A stretch of 45,024 nucleotides of DNA from Candidatus Latescibacterota bacterium (GTDB taxonomy: Bacteria; Latescibacterota; UBA2968; UBA8231): assembly GCA_009691525.1 (NCBI GenBank), contig SICG01000010.1, forward strand, positions 1 through 45,024, written 5' to 3'. Both the position numbers and the translations under genes were made by a program. Below the pieces are notes generated by a model, which was not told where the DNA came from, did no database searches, and saw nothing but the letters and a program-made list of their open reading frames with translations. Every line of letters starts with the position of its first letter. Within the stretch, counting starts at the first letter, position 1. Shown one piece after another: positions 25,868 through 33,589 of this stretch.

Positions 25868-26491
25868 TCAGGCGATCAAGTCGAGCTGGCTGGTGGTGGT
25901 CTGGGTCGGTTGTATGCCCCCGGTGTTAGCGGTGGGACTGTTCTTGGCAAAGGCGCGCAGGGCCCCGGCGGTGGGTTGCTGTTGAGCCGAGGGGGAGCGG
26001 AACAGACTGGAGGTGAAGAGCGCCGCCGGCTCGACCTGGGACTGGCGGTTGAGCGCGCGATCCTTGTTCTGGTCCTCCTGGAACTGGCTGGTTACAATGC
26101 CGTCCAGCTCATTGACCTGGCGTTTCAGATCCTTGGCGCGGCTCATCAGCACGGTGCGCTGCAGGGCACGGACCCCCTGATCAGAGACCAGGCCGTCCAG
26201 CGCTTTGGCCTGCTGCTGCAGATCGTTGGCGCGGATGATCAGCTCAGTGCGCGGCGGCGGCGGATTGATCGACTCAGAGGGAATGACCAGATTAGAGACC
26301 GGTTTGTTGTTCAGCCGGTCTGCCCGCTGACGCGGGAGCTCAGTCTGGGCCGGACTCGCGACACGTGCCGGAGGGCGGACCGAAGCCTGGGGGCGATCAG
26401 CGGCCTGCTGACGGGAACGGAATTCCCTGCTAACCAGGGCCAGCGCCTGGGCAGAGACCGCCGCAGTTGTGGGAGAGATTCGCTCTGACAT
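25868..26491 (-). CDS. Orphan protein with internal helical duplication
   Basis: A 207-residue protein I do not recognise. Its ends are Pro/Gln/Ser/Thr-rich and probably disordered, while the centre (86-136) is helical. Two copies of one segment occur 31 residues apart: IRANDLQQQAKALDGLVSDQ (86-105) and SRAKDLKRQVNELDGIVTSQ (117-136). There is no signal peptide, membrane span or cysteine. AGGAG precedes the ATG. It is a single-gene unit with a perfect consensus promoter and a strong terminator, so it should be well expressed. The composition differs from its neighbours (high Gln, Ser, Thr). A structural or surface-assembly role is only a guess. Confidence 0.8.
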   Translation of the reverse strand: MSERISPTTAAVSAQALALVSREFRSRQQAADRPQASVRPPARVASPAQTELPRQRADRLNNKPVSNLVIPSESINPPPPRTELIIRANDLQQQAKALDGLVSDQGVRALQRTVLMSRAKDLKRQVNELDGIVTSQFQEDQNKDRALNRQSQVEPAALFTSSLFRSPSAQQQPTAGALRAFAKNSPTANTGGIQPTQTTTSQLDLIA

Positions 26492-26556
26492 GGCGCCCTT
26501 CTCCTGACTCGGGAAAAACCAGGATTTGGCAAGCGGAAAGGGGACTCATCTATCTA

Positions 26557-26586
26557 TTGATAATATATGCTATCAGGTCTTATTAT
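26557..26586 (+). promoter_or_regulatory. Sigma-70 promoter of the RidA-like gene
   Basis: TTGATA (26557-26562), an 18-base spacer, then TATTAT (26581-26586), each one mismatch from consensus. Its -10 overlaps the -10 of the leftward promoter almost exactly. Confidence 0.65.
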
Positions 26587-26609
26587 ACAATCTCAATACC
26601 CTCTGTCAA
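26582..26609 (-). promoter_or_regulatory. Perfect consensus sigma-70 promoter of the orphan protein
   Basis: On the minus strand TTGACA (26604-26609), a 16-base spacer, then TATAAT (26582-26587): both hexamers are exact. The expected leader is about 85 bases. Confidence 0.85.
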
Positions 26610-26631
26610 GCAAAAACAATAGGAGCACATG

Positions 26632-27375
26632 ATGACCACTGCCAATCCGCGCGGCAACTACTTTTTCCTCAAGGGTATAGAGCCTTATTCCTGCGGGGTG
26701 ATTGCCGCTCCGGACCACGAGATTATCCATCTCACCTTCAGGCAGCCGCTGCCCTGGCGCCAGGGTTTTGCCGCCGTGAGCGCCCACCTCGAAACCGTGG
26801 GCAGGTCCCGCCATGCCCTGTGCGCCATGGAATTGCGCTCGCCCTCGCCCTTCACCATGGAGGGGTTTATCGCGTTTAACAAAGAGTACTGCCTGGTCCT
26901 CGAAGAGTGGGGACTCTATGTGGAGGGCCTCAACCCCATCGCCCGCACCAATGTGGCCCCGCTTCACCATCCGCCTACTTCGCCGGTGTTACACGCCTTT
27001 TCCTACACCGTCCCCAGCCCCGGCGCTCCTCCGACCCTGGTGGTGGCCGGGGCCGGTGAATTGCAGGGGGCAGCCCTGGTGGCCGAAGGTATTGTCCGGC
27101 GGGGGCACACCGATGCGCGGGCTATGGAGGAGAAGGCCGCTTTTGTGCTGGACGTGATGGAGGAGCGCCTGCTGGGATTGGGAGGGAATTGGGAGCTGGT
27201 CCATACGGCCGACGTATACACGGTCCATCCGCTCGGACCCATCGCCGAGCAGATCTGGCGTCGGCTGGGCAGAGCAGCCCGTCACGGATTCCGCTGGTAC
27301 CAGACCCGCCCGCCGGTGGTGGACATCGAATTCGAGATGGATCTGCGCGGGACGCGTACCGAATTCTATCTGTGA
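26632..27375 (+). CDS. RidA-like (YjgF/UK114-fold) protein, function unknown
   Basis: A 247-residue protein with features of the RidA/YjgF superfamily: LNPIARTNVAP near residue 100 resembles the family NPPART loop, and the C-terminal half follows the helix-strand order ending in VVDIEFEMDLRG. It appears to be a two-lobed, longer form than the 130-residue RidA, as in chorismatase-like or related proteins. RidA members hydrolyse enamines or imines from PLP enzymes; activity here is unproved. The second ATG of an ATGATG pair (26632) has AGGAG at 6 bases and is preferred over 26629. Its last 10 bases overlap the convergent phosphopantetheinyl transferase gene. Confidence 0.6.
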   Translation: MTTANPRGNYFFLKGIEPYSCGVIAAPDHEIIHLTFRQPLPWRQGFAAVSAHLETVGRSRHALCAMELRSPSPFTMEGFIAFNKEYCLVLEEWGLYVEGLNPIARTNVAPLHHPPTSPVLHAFSYTVPSPGAPPTLVVAGAGELQGAALVAEGIVRRGHTDARAMEEKAAFVLDVMEERLLGLGGNWELVHTADVYTVHPLGPIAEQIWRRLGRAARHGFRWYQTRPPVVDIEFEMDLRGTRTEFYL

Positions 27376-28088
27376 AAGCAGCGCAGGTCCCAGTCGCCGC
27401 CAGGGGCGCACAGGGCACCCACGTACCCTGGCCGGGGGTGCAGGGCGCACAGCCGCCAGCGCCGGCATTCGTCCGTCCCCTGGTCCGAGTGAACGAGGGC
27501 GGCCGGTTCTCCTAGCGAGACCGCAAAGCTGTCCAGTCCTAGGCTCAGGCCTTCGCCCCGGGCCTTGAGATAGGCCTCCTTGCGGGTCCAGCAGGTGAAG
27601 AAGGCCTCGGTGCGGTGGTTCGCTTCGACCAACTCCAGAGCAGCCACCTCCCGAGTAGAGAAGAAGCGGCGGGCGATCTGCACGTCGGCCACCTCGGGGC
27701 GCAGGCGCTCTACGTCGATGCCCACCGACAAGCGGCGGCTGAAGGCGTACAGGGCCAGGCCCTGGGAATGGGAGAGATTGAAGCAGAGGTCCTGGCCTTC
27801 GAGGGCGGGTTTGCCCGCTGCGCTGTAACAGAAACGCAGCGCCAAAGGTGGAACCCCCAGGTAGCGGCCCAAGAGCAGTCGGAGCGTGCCCCGGGCTCCG
27901 ACAAAAGCGGCGCGGGCGCGGTCGACCAGGAAGCGGCCAGCCCGTTCGGCTTCGTCCGCAGAGAGCAGGGGCAGAAAGGGCGCGGCCTCCTCCTCGGTCC
28001 GGGGCAGGGTCGCCTGCCAGACCTGAACTTGGTTTTCGGGCAGGTCGTGGGAGGAGGGGGCCTCCTCCCACAGGGTGGGTAGTTCCAT
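27366..28088 (-). CDS. Sfp-type 4'-phosphopantetheinyl transferase
   Basis: A 240-residue enzyme that moves the phosphopantetheine arm of CoA to the Ser of carrier proteins. Motifs: FNLSHS (103-108), GIDVE (123-127, Mg-binding Asp and Glu) and WTRKEAYLK (167-175). The length is that of the Sfp/EntD class rather than short AcpS. No Shine-Dalgarno is visible before the ATG; TATAGT lies only about 10 bases upstream, so a leaderless transcript is possible. The 3' end overlaps the convergent RidA-like gene by 10 bases. No large carrier-protein synthase is nearby; the lone ACP at 9080 is the nearest candidate partner. Confidence 0.9.
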   Translation of the reverse strand: MELPTLWEEAPSSHDLPENQVQVWQATLPRTEEEAAPFLPLLSADEAERAGRFLVDRARAAFVGARGTLRLLLGRYLGVPPLALRFCYSAAGKPALEGQDLCFNLSHSQGLALYAFSRRLSVGIDVERLRPEVADVQIARRFFSTREVAALELVEANHRTEAFFTCWTRKEAYLKARGEGLSLGLDSFAVSLGEPAALVHSDQGTDECRRWRLCALHPRPGYVGALCAPGGDWDLRCFHR

Positions 28089-28136
28089 AAGGTATAAACT
28101 ATAATTCCAGGCCGTCCGGAGGGCAGTCCCCTCTCA

Positions 28137-28165
28137 TTGACAAGGCCGGCGCTATTGTGTAGGAT
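28137..28165 (+). promoter_or_regulatory. Sigma-70 promoter of the molybdenum hydroxylase gene
   Basis: TTGACA (28137-28142, exact), a 17-base spacer, then TAGGAT (28160-28165, 4/6). It is 47 bases before the chosen ATG. Confidence 0.65.
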
Positions 28166-28212
28166 AAACGGGCCAATCCCCTAAAATGAACCAGCGAAGG
28201 AGCCTGCCACAG

Positions 28213-30528
28213 ATGGAAACCTCCAAGTCGAATTATCCCGATTATACGAGCGAGGGCAAGTTTAAGGTGATCGGCACCCGCCCGGTGCGCCACGACGGGG
28301 TGGACAAGGTCACGGGACGGGCGGTGTACGGAGGCGATGTGCGTCTCCCCGGCCTGCTCTACGGCAAGGTGTTGCGCAGCCCGCATCCCCATGCCCGTAT
28401 CCTCTCCATCGACACCAGCATGGCCATGCAGTTGCCCGGCGTGCGGGCGGTGGTCACCGCCGAGGATCTGGTGCAGGTGGTGGGCAGCAAGCGGGCCCAG
28501 ATCGGCGAGACCAACGTCGACATTCGCGAGGTGGCCCGCAACTCCCTGGCCTCGGGCAAGGTGCTCTACCAGGGCCACGCGGTGGCCGCAGTGGCCGCCA
28601 CCAGTACCCACATCGCCGAGGAAGCGCTCGAACTGATCCTGGTCAAGTACGAACCCCTGCCGGCGGTGGTGGATGTGCGCGAGGCCATGAAGGACGGAGC
28701 GCCGCTGCTCGACGAGAACCGCACCATGCGCTCCCTGGGCGAGGACACCGGCAAGAAGAGCAATATCGCCAGCCACAACCGCCACACCCTGGGCGACGTA
28801 GAGCAGGCCTTTGCCCAGGCCGACGTAGTGGTCGAGCGGGAGTTCACCACCGCCACCGTGCACCAGGGCTACATCGAGCCGCACAACGCCACAGTGCTGT
28901 GGAAGAAAGATGATTCCGTTACGGTTTGGGTGAGCACCCAGGGGCCTTTCGACATCCGCGCCCAGGTTTCCGAGGTGCTGCAGGTGCCCGTCTCCAAGGT
29001 CAAGGTTATCCCCTGCGAGATCGGCGGCGGCTTCGGCGGCAAGTTCCCCACCTACATGGAGCCGGCTGCAGCCATCCTCTCGCACAAGACCGGCCAGCCA
29101 GTGAAGATGGTGATGAGCCGCGCCGAGGTGTTTATGGCTACGGGGCCTGGCCCTGGTTCCTATATCAAGGCCAAGGTGGGGGCCACCAAGGCAGGCAAGA
29201 TCATCGCCGCCCAGGCGTATATGGCCTACGAGGCCGGGGCCTTTCCCGGCTCGGCGGTGGGTGCCGGCGCCCTGTGTATGTTCACCCCCTACAACATCGA
29301 GAACATCCAGATCGACGCCTACGACGTGCTGGTCAACAAACCCAAGTCCAGCGCCTACCGTGCGCCGGGCGCGCCCAACGCGGCTTTTGCCTCCGAGACC
29401 GTGCTCGACGAACTGGCCGAAAAGCTGGGCCTGGATCCGCTGGAACTGCGCCTCCGCAACGCCTCCAAAGAAGGCACCCGCCGGGCCGATGGGGTGATCT
29501 TCAAGCGCATCGGCTGCGAGGAAACCCTGGAGGCGGCCCACCGCAGCACCCATTACCAGACCTTGCTCAAGGGTGCCCATCGGGGTCGGGGCGTAGCATC
29601 TGGATTCTGGTTCAACGGCGGCGGCCAATCAGTGGCCACCCTCAGTCTCAACCCCAACGGCACCGTCAACCTGCTCGAAGGTTCAGTGGACATCGGCGGC
29701 TCGCGTGCCTCCATGGCCATGATCGTCGCCGAGGAATTGGGGCTGAAGGCCGAGCAGGTCAACCCGATGGTGGTGGACACCGACTCCATCGGCTACACCG
29801 ACGGCACCGGCGGCAGCCGTGTCACCTACTCCACCGGCCACGCCTGTTACCTGGCCGCCCAGGACCTCGTGCAGGAGATGTGCAAGCGGGCGGCCAAGAT
29901 GTTGGAAGTCGGGGGAGACCAGGTGGAATTCGCCGATGGCGAGTTCGTCTGCAAGACCGATCCTTCCAAGCGCATTACCTTCGCGGAAGTGGCGGACCAG
30001 CAGGGCGGCACTGGCGGCCCCATCCTCGGCAAAGGGTCGATCAACGCCCCCAGTCCGGGCAATGCCTTTGCCGTACATGTGGTCGATGTCGAGGTGGACC
30101 CAGAGACCGGCAAGGTCAAGATCCTGCGCTACACCGCGGTGCAGGATGTGGGCAAGGCCATCCACCCCAGCTACGTCGAAGGCCAGATTCAGGGCGGGGC
30201 GGTCCAGGGCATCGGCTGGGCCCTCTCGGAAGGATATTTCTACAATGCCGACGGCACCCTGGCCAATCCCACCTTCCTCGATTACCGCATGCCCACCGCC
30301 CTCGATCTGCCTTTGATCGAGACCATCTTGGTGGAGGTGGCCAATCCCGGCAGCCCGCACGGCATCCGCGGGGTGGGCGAGGTGCCCATCATTCCGCCCA
30401 TGGCCGCCATCGCCAATGCCATCTACCACGCGGTGGGGGTGCGGCTCGCAGACCTGCCCATGAGCCCGGACCGCGTGACCACCGCGCTGCAGCAGGCGGC
30501 AAAGCAACTCCAGGACGCTGCGGGATAA
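28213..30528 (+). CDS. Molybdenum hydroxylase large subunit (xanthine dehydrogenase family)
   Basis: A 771-residue molybdopterin-binding subunit of the xanthine dehydrogenase / aldehyde oxidoreductase family. An N-terminal 'hammerhead' domain (about 20-150) is followed by cofactor domains with GGGFGGK (271-277), AYRAPGAPNAAF (381-392) and GVGEVPIIPP (720-729), where Glu723 is the conserved catalytic base. There is no CoxL-type AYRCSFR active-site loop, so CO dehydrogenase is unlikely. ATG at 28213 has AAGGAG 10 bases upstream; ATG at 28186 has none. The small Fe-S and FAD subunits usually found beside it are absent here. Substrate unknown: a purine, an aldehyde or an aromatic CoA ester are all possible. 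Confidence 0.9.
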   Translation: METSKSNYPDYTSEGKFKVIGTRPVRHDGVDKVTGRAVYGGDVRLPGLLYGKVLRSPHPHARILSIDTSMAMQLPGVRAVVTAEDLVQVVGSKRAQIGETNVDIREVARNSLASGKVLYQGHAVAAVAATSTHIAEEALELILVKYEPLPAVVDVREAMKDGAPLLDENRTMRSLGEDTGKKSNIASHNRHTLGDVEQAFAQADVVVEREFTTATVHQGYIEPHNATVLWKKDDSVTVWVSTQGPFDIRAQVSEVLQVPVSKVKVIPCEIGGGFGGKFPTYMEPAAAILSHKTGQPVKMVMSRAEVFMATGPGPGSYIKAKVGATKAGKIIAAQAYMAYEAGAFPGSAVGAGALCMFTPYNIENIQIDAYDVLVNKPKSSAYRAPGAPNAAFASETVLDELAEKLGLDPLELRLRNASKEGTRRADGVIFKRIGCEETLEAAHRSTHYQTLLKGAHRGRGVASGFWFNGGGQSVATLSLNPNGTVNLLEGSVDIGGSRASMAMIVAEELGLKAEQVNPMVVDTDSIGYTDGTGGSRVTYSTGHACYLAAQDLVQEMCKRAAKMLEVGGDQVEFADGEFVCKTDPSKRITFAEVADQQGGTGGPILGKGSINAPSPGNAFAVHVVDVEVDPETGKVKILRYTAVQDVGKAIHPSYVEGQIQGGAVQGIGWALSEGYFYNADGTLANPTFLDYRMPTALDLPLIETILVEVANPGSPHGIRGVGEVPIIPPMAAIANAIYHAVGVRLADLPMSPDRVTTALQQAAKQLQDAAG

Positions 30529-30532
30529 TCAG

Positions 30533-30559
30533 TAGGGGCGCATTTGAAATGCGCCCCTA
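30533..30559. repeat. Near-perfect 13-bp inverted repeat
   Basis: The arm TAGGGGCGCATTT is repeated as its exact reverse complement around a single central base, 4 bases after the hydroxylase stop. It resembles the extragenic palindromes that recur in some genomes. No second copy is seen in this window. Confidence 0.7.
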
Positions 30560-30582
30560 GATCACGTATTTGTCGACCCCTC

Positions 30583-30611
30583 AATGCCCGGCCATGCTGG
30601 TCGGGCATTTT
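30583..30611 (+). terminator. Stem-loop terminator after the molybdenum hydroxylase gene
   Basis: Arms AATGCCCG (30583-30590) and CGGGCATT (30602-30609) are perfect complements with an 11-base loop, and the T-run reaches 30611. A second stem (the palindrome at 30533-30559) lies just before it. Confidence 0.6.
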
Positions 30612-30620
30612 GCTGAATAT

Positions 30621-31472
30621 ATGCCTGCACAGATCGATCCCCGCCTCTTTGTCGAGACCCTGCTGCCGGTGGTGCGCCAGTGCGCCCGGGCTTCGCTGAT
30701 CTTCTACGGCCAGGTGGCCGACATCGGCAAACCCCCTGACACCCGACTGACCGGCCCGGAAGCCCAGCAGGCCTCGGGGGTGCTGACGGTCCTCGACTGT
30801 GCGTTACAAGACTTGATCCTCAGTGTGGTGCTCAGCAATTTCCCCGGCATCGGCTGCATCGCTGAGGAGGCCACCCCGCTGCGGCGGCGCTGTGCCGGCA
30901 AGAGTGAGAAATACACCCTCATCCTCGACCCCATCGACGGCACCATCCACTACCAGCGCGGCGACGAGCCCTATCACATCTCGGTGGGCTTGGCGCGGGA
31001 GGGCCGCATGGTGGCGGCGGTAGTGGCCAGGCCCACCGAGGACAAGATTTTCACCGCGGTGCGCGGCCAGGGCGCTTTTGTGCAACAGGGCCGCAGAGCG
31101 CCCCGCCGCTTGCGCTTGGGCGCTACGCCCCGTACCCGCCAGCTCTACGTCTCCACCAAGGCCCGTCCCTATCAGCAGGCCTTTAGACCTCAGTACGATC
31201 CGCGCGAGTTCCCCATCGGCGCGGCCCTGGTGCTCACCCGCATCGCCGAGGGCCGGTTGTGCGCGTACCTGACCCGGCAGGTGGCCATCTACGACGTGGG
31301 GCCGCCTTCGCTTATCGCCGAGGAGGCCGGGGCCCGCTGCCTGCTGCGCGACGGGCGCGAGCCCCGCTATCGGGGAGGACGGAAATTTAGTTACTACTTG
31401 TGCGCTGCTACGCCCCAACTACAAGAGTTGCTGCTGGGGGTGGTGCGCGATGTTAGAGGAGAAAAACAATGA
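30621..31472 (+). CDS. Inositol monophosphatase-family phosphatase
   Basis: A 283-residue Mg-dependent, Li-sensitive-type phosphatase fold. Metal motifs: IAEEAT (80-85, Glu82 and Glu83), LDPIDGT (102-108) and the C-terminal YDVGPPSLIAEEAGA, where Tyr replaces the usual Trp of WDxAA. The start is uncertain: ATG at 30621 has no clear ribosome site, and ATG at 30594 would lie inside the hairpin loop, so 30621 is preferred. It overlaps the DapA-like gene by 4 bases (ATGA). The substrate may be a sugar or inositol phosphate or a nucleotide such as PAP. Confidence 0.8.
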   Translation: MPAQIDPRLFVETLLPVVRQCARASLIFYGQVADIGKPPDTRLTGPEAQQASGVLTVLDCALQDLILSVVLSNFPGIGCIAEEATPLRRRCAGKSEKYTLILDPIDGTIHYQRGDEPYHISVGLAREGRMVAAVVARPTEDKIFTAVRGQGAFVQQGRRAPRRLRLGATPRTRQLYVSTKARPYQQAFRPQYDPREFPIGAALVLTRIAEGRLCAYLTRQVAIYDVGPPSLIAEEAGARCLLRDGREPRYRGGRKFSYYLCAATPQLQELLLGVVRDVRGEKQ

Positions 31473-32377
31473 GCCAAACCATCCAGGGCGTGCTGCCCGT
31501 GGTCCACATGCCCTACAACATCGACTTGAGCATCGATTACGGTGCCCTCGAAGTGCAGATCGACTGGCTCTTCGCCACCGGGGCGCAGGGCTTTTGCCTG
31601 GCCCTGGTCTCGGATCTCTTGCGTCTCAGCGCCCAGGAGCGGCTGGAGTTGCCCGCTGACCTGGTGCGTTTTGCCAAGGGACGCGGCCCGGTCGTCATCA
31701 GTGTGGGCGCCGAAAGCACCCTGCAGGCCCAGGCTTTTGCGCGGGCAGCCCAGGGAGGAGGCGCTGCGGCGGTGATGGCTATCCCGCCCCTGTCGCGGGC
31801 TCTTTCCGAAGATCAGTTGCGGGCCTACTTCGAGGGTATCCTGGAAGCGGTGGAGATTCCGCTGATCGTGCAGGACGCCAGCTCCTATGTGGGCAAGGCG
31901 ATGAGCATCGACTTCCAGGCCGGTCTCTTCCAGCGTCACGGCCAACGCATCCTCTTCAAGCCCGAGGCTACACCTCTGGGGCCCTGTATCTCGGCGCTGC
32001 GAGCCAGCACCGGAGGCAAGGCGGCGCTCTTTGAGGGCAGCGGGGGGGTCTTGCTCATCGACTCACACCGGCGCGGGGTGACCGGCACTATCCCCGGAGT
32101 GGAACTGCTCGACGGCACCGTGGCCCTGTGGCGGGCCCTGGAGGCCGGCGACGAGGAACGGGCCTACGCGCTCTACTTTCCCATCTGCGCCATCGTCGTG
32201 TTGCAGATGCAGGGCGGCCTGGACGGTTTCATCGTCACCGAGCGCCACCTGATGGTGAAGCGGGGGCTCTTCAAGAGTCAAATACATCGCGGCCCGCTCA
32301 GCTTTGAGTTAGACCCGGAAACCCGCGCCGAGTTGGACCGCCTCTTCGCGCGCCTACAAAAGGCGCTGCACTCGTGA
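31469..32377 (+). CDS. DapA-like class I aldolase (dihydrodipicolinate synthase family)
   Basis: A 302-residue (beta/alpha)8 protein of the DHDPS/NAL superfamily. Lys164 in ILFKPEA fits the Schiff-base Lys. However, the canonical GTTGE phosphate/carboxylate loop is replaced by ALVSDLLRL, and the YNxP motif with the catalytic Tyr is replaced by VQDASSY. True DapA activity is therefore unlikely; it may be an aldolase or lyase for another 2-oxo acid. AGAGGAG precedes the ATG, which overlaps the phosphatase stop (ATGA), and its own stop overlaps the aminotransferase start (GTGA), so three genes are coupled. Confidence 0.8.
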   Translation: MSQTIQGVLPVVHMPYNIDLSIDYGALEVQIDWLFATGAQGFCLALVSDLLRLSAQERLELPADLVRFAKGRGPVVISVGAESTLQAQAFARAAQGGGAAAVMAIPPLSRALSEDQLRAYFEGILEAVEIPLIVQDASSYVGKAMSIDFQAGLFQRHGQRILFKPEATPLGPCISALRASTGGKAALFEGSGGVLLIDSHRRGVTGTIPGVELLDGTVALWRALEAGDEERAYALYFPICAIVVLQMQGGLDGFIVTERHLMVKRGLFKSQIHRGPLSFELDPETRAELDRLFARLQKALHS

Positions 32378-33537
32378 ACGAGTCGCGCCGCGTCCAGGCC
32401 ATCCAGAGTCCGGTGATCCCGGATGTGGCGGCCCTGATCCGCGCCAATCCGGGCACCATCTCCCTGGGGCAGGGGGTGGTCCACTACGGCCCGCCGCCCC
32501 AGAGCTTTGCTGCCATCGCCGGTTTTGGCGGCCAGCCTGCCGAGCACCACTACCGGGCAGCAGGCGGCCTGCCCGAGTTACAGGAAAAGCTGCGGCAGAA
32601 GCTGGAGCGGGACAACGGCATCCGCCTGGGAGACGACCAGGTGCTGATGGTCACTGCCGGCAGCAATATGGGCTTCTGCCACGCACTGATGGCCATCGCC
32701 GATCCGGGTGACGAGGTCGTCCTGATGTCGCCTTTTTATTTTAACCACGAGATGGCAGTGGTTATGGCTAGCTGCCAGCCGGTGCTGGTGTCCACCGACG
32801 AACGCTACCAGCTGCGCCTGGAGGCCATCGAGGCTGCCCTCACCCCTCGCACCCGCGCGGTGGTCACCATCTCGCCCAACAATCCCAGCGGCGCAGTCTA
32901 TGCCCCCGAGGATCTGCGCGCGGTCAATGAGTTGTGCCGCCGGCGGGGCATCTACCACCTCGCCGACGAAGCGTACGAGTATTTCACCTACGGCGAAGCG
33001 CGTCACTTCTCGCCTGGGTCCTTGCCCGAAAGCGCTGGCCACACCATCTCGCTCTTCTCCTTTTCCAAAGCCTACGGGATGGCCAACTGGCGGGTGGGCT
33101 ACCTGGTGGCCCCGCGCCACTTGCTGCGCGCCCTGGAGAAGATCCAGGATACGGTGCTGATCTGTCCGCCGGTGATCTCGCAACTGGCGGCGGTGGGCGC
33201 CCTGGAAGCCGGCCCCCAGTACTGCCGTCCTTTCACCGCCACCCTGGCCAGCGTGCGCCAGGCCTGCCTCGAACGCCTGGCTGAACTGGGCGAGCGCTGC
33301 CAGGTGCCGCGGGCCGAGGGCGCTTTTTATCTGTTGGCGCGGCTGCCCACCGAAATGCCGGCCATGCAGGTGGTGGAGCGGCTGATCCGCGAGCACCGGG
33401 TGGCGGTCATCCCGGGTACGGCCTTCGGGTTGCAGGCACCCTGTCACTTGCGCATCGCCTACGGCGCCCTGCAGCCCGACACCGTGGCCCAGGGCATGGA
33501 CCGGCTGGTCAAGGGTTTGCGACAGCTGCTGGGCTGA
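32374..33537 (+). CDS. Class I/II PLP-dependent aminotransferase
   Basis: A 387-residue fold type I aminotransferase. Visible: ISLGQGVVHYGPP (30-42) at the N-terminus, VTISPNNPSGAVY (Asn and Pro of the PLP pocket), and SFSKAYGMANWRVGY, where Lys232 should hold PLP. The C-terminal HLRIAYG carries the substrate-carboxylate Arg. The start is GTG at 32374, overlapping the DapA-like stop as GTGA. Together with the phosphatase and aldolase it could form an amino acid or amino-sugar pathway (inference). Substrate unknown. Confidence 0.88.
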   Translation: MNESRRVQAIQSPVIPDVAALIRANPGTISLGQGVVHYGPPPQSFAAIAGFGGQPAEHHYRAAGGLPELQEKLRQKLERDNGIRLGDDQVLMVTAGSNMGFCHALMAIADPGDEVVLMSPFYFNHEMAVVMASCQPVLVSTDERYQLRLEAIEAALTPRTRAVVTISPNNPSGAVYAPEDLRAVNELCRRRGIYHLADEAYEYFTYGEARHFSPGSLPESAGHTISLFSFSKAYGMANWRVGYLVAPRHLLRALEKIQDTVLICPPVISQLAAVGALEAGPQYCRPFTATLASVRQACLERLAELGERCQVPRAEGAFYLLARLPTEMPAMQVVERLIREHRVAVIPGTAFGLQAPCHLRIAYGALQPDTVAQGMDRLVKGLRQLLG

Positions 33538-33553
33538 GACGCAGAGGTTGGCC

Positions 33554-33582
33554 TTGACAGGAGGGGTGGTACAGGGTATCTT
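33554..33582 (+). promoter_or_regulatory. Sigma-70 promoter of the candidate small RNA
   Basis: TTGACA (33554-33559, exact), a 17-base spacer, then TATCTT (33577-33582, 4/6). The predicted start, about 33589, is just before the outer stem of the structured element. Confidence 0.6.
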
Positions 33583-33589
33583 GCTTGAA

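Noticed and set aside
28099-29628. 509-codon minus-strand ORF opposite the molybdenum hydroxylase
   Set aside because: Shadow of a gene with clear GGGFGGK and GVGEV motifs on the other strand.
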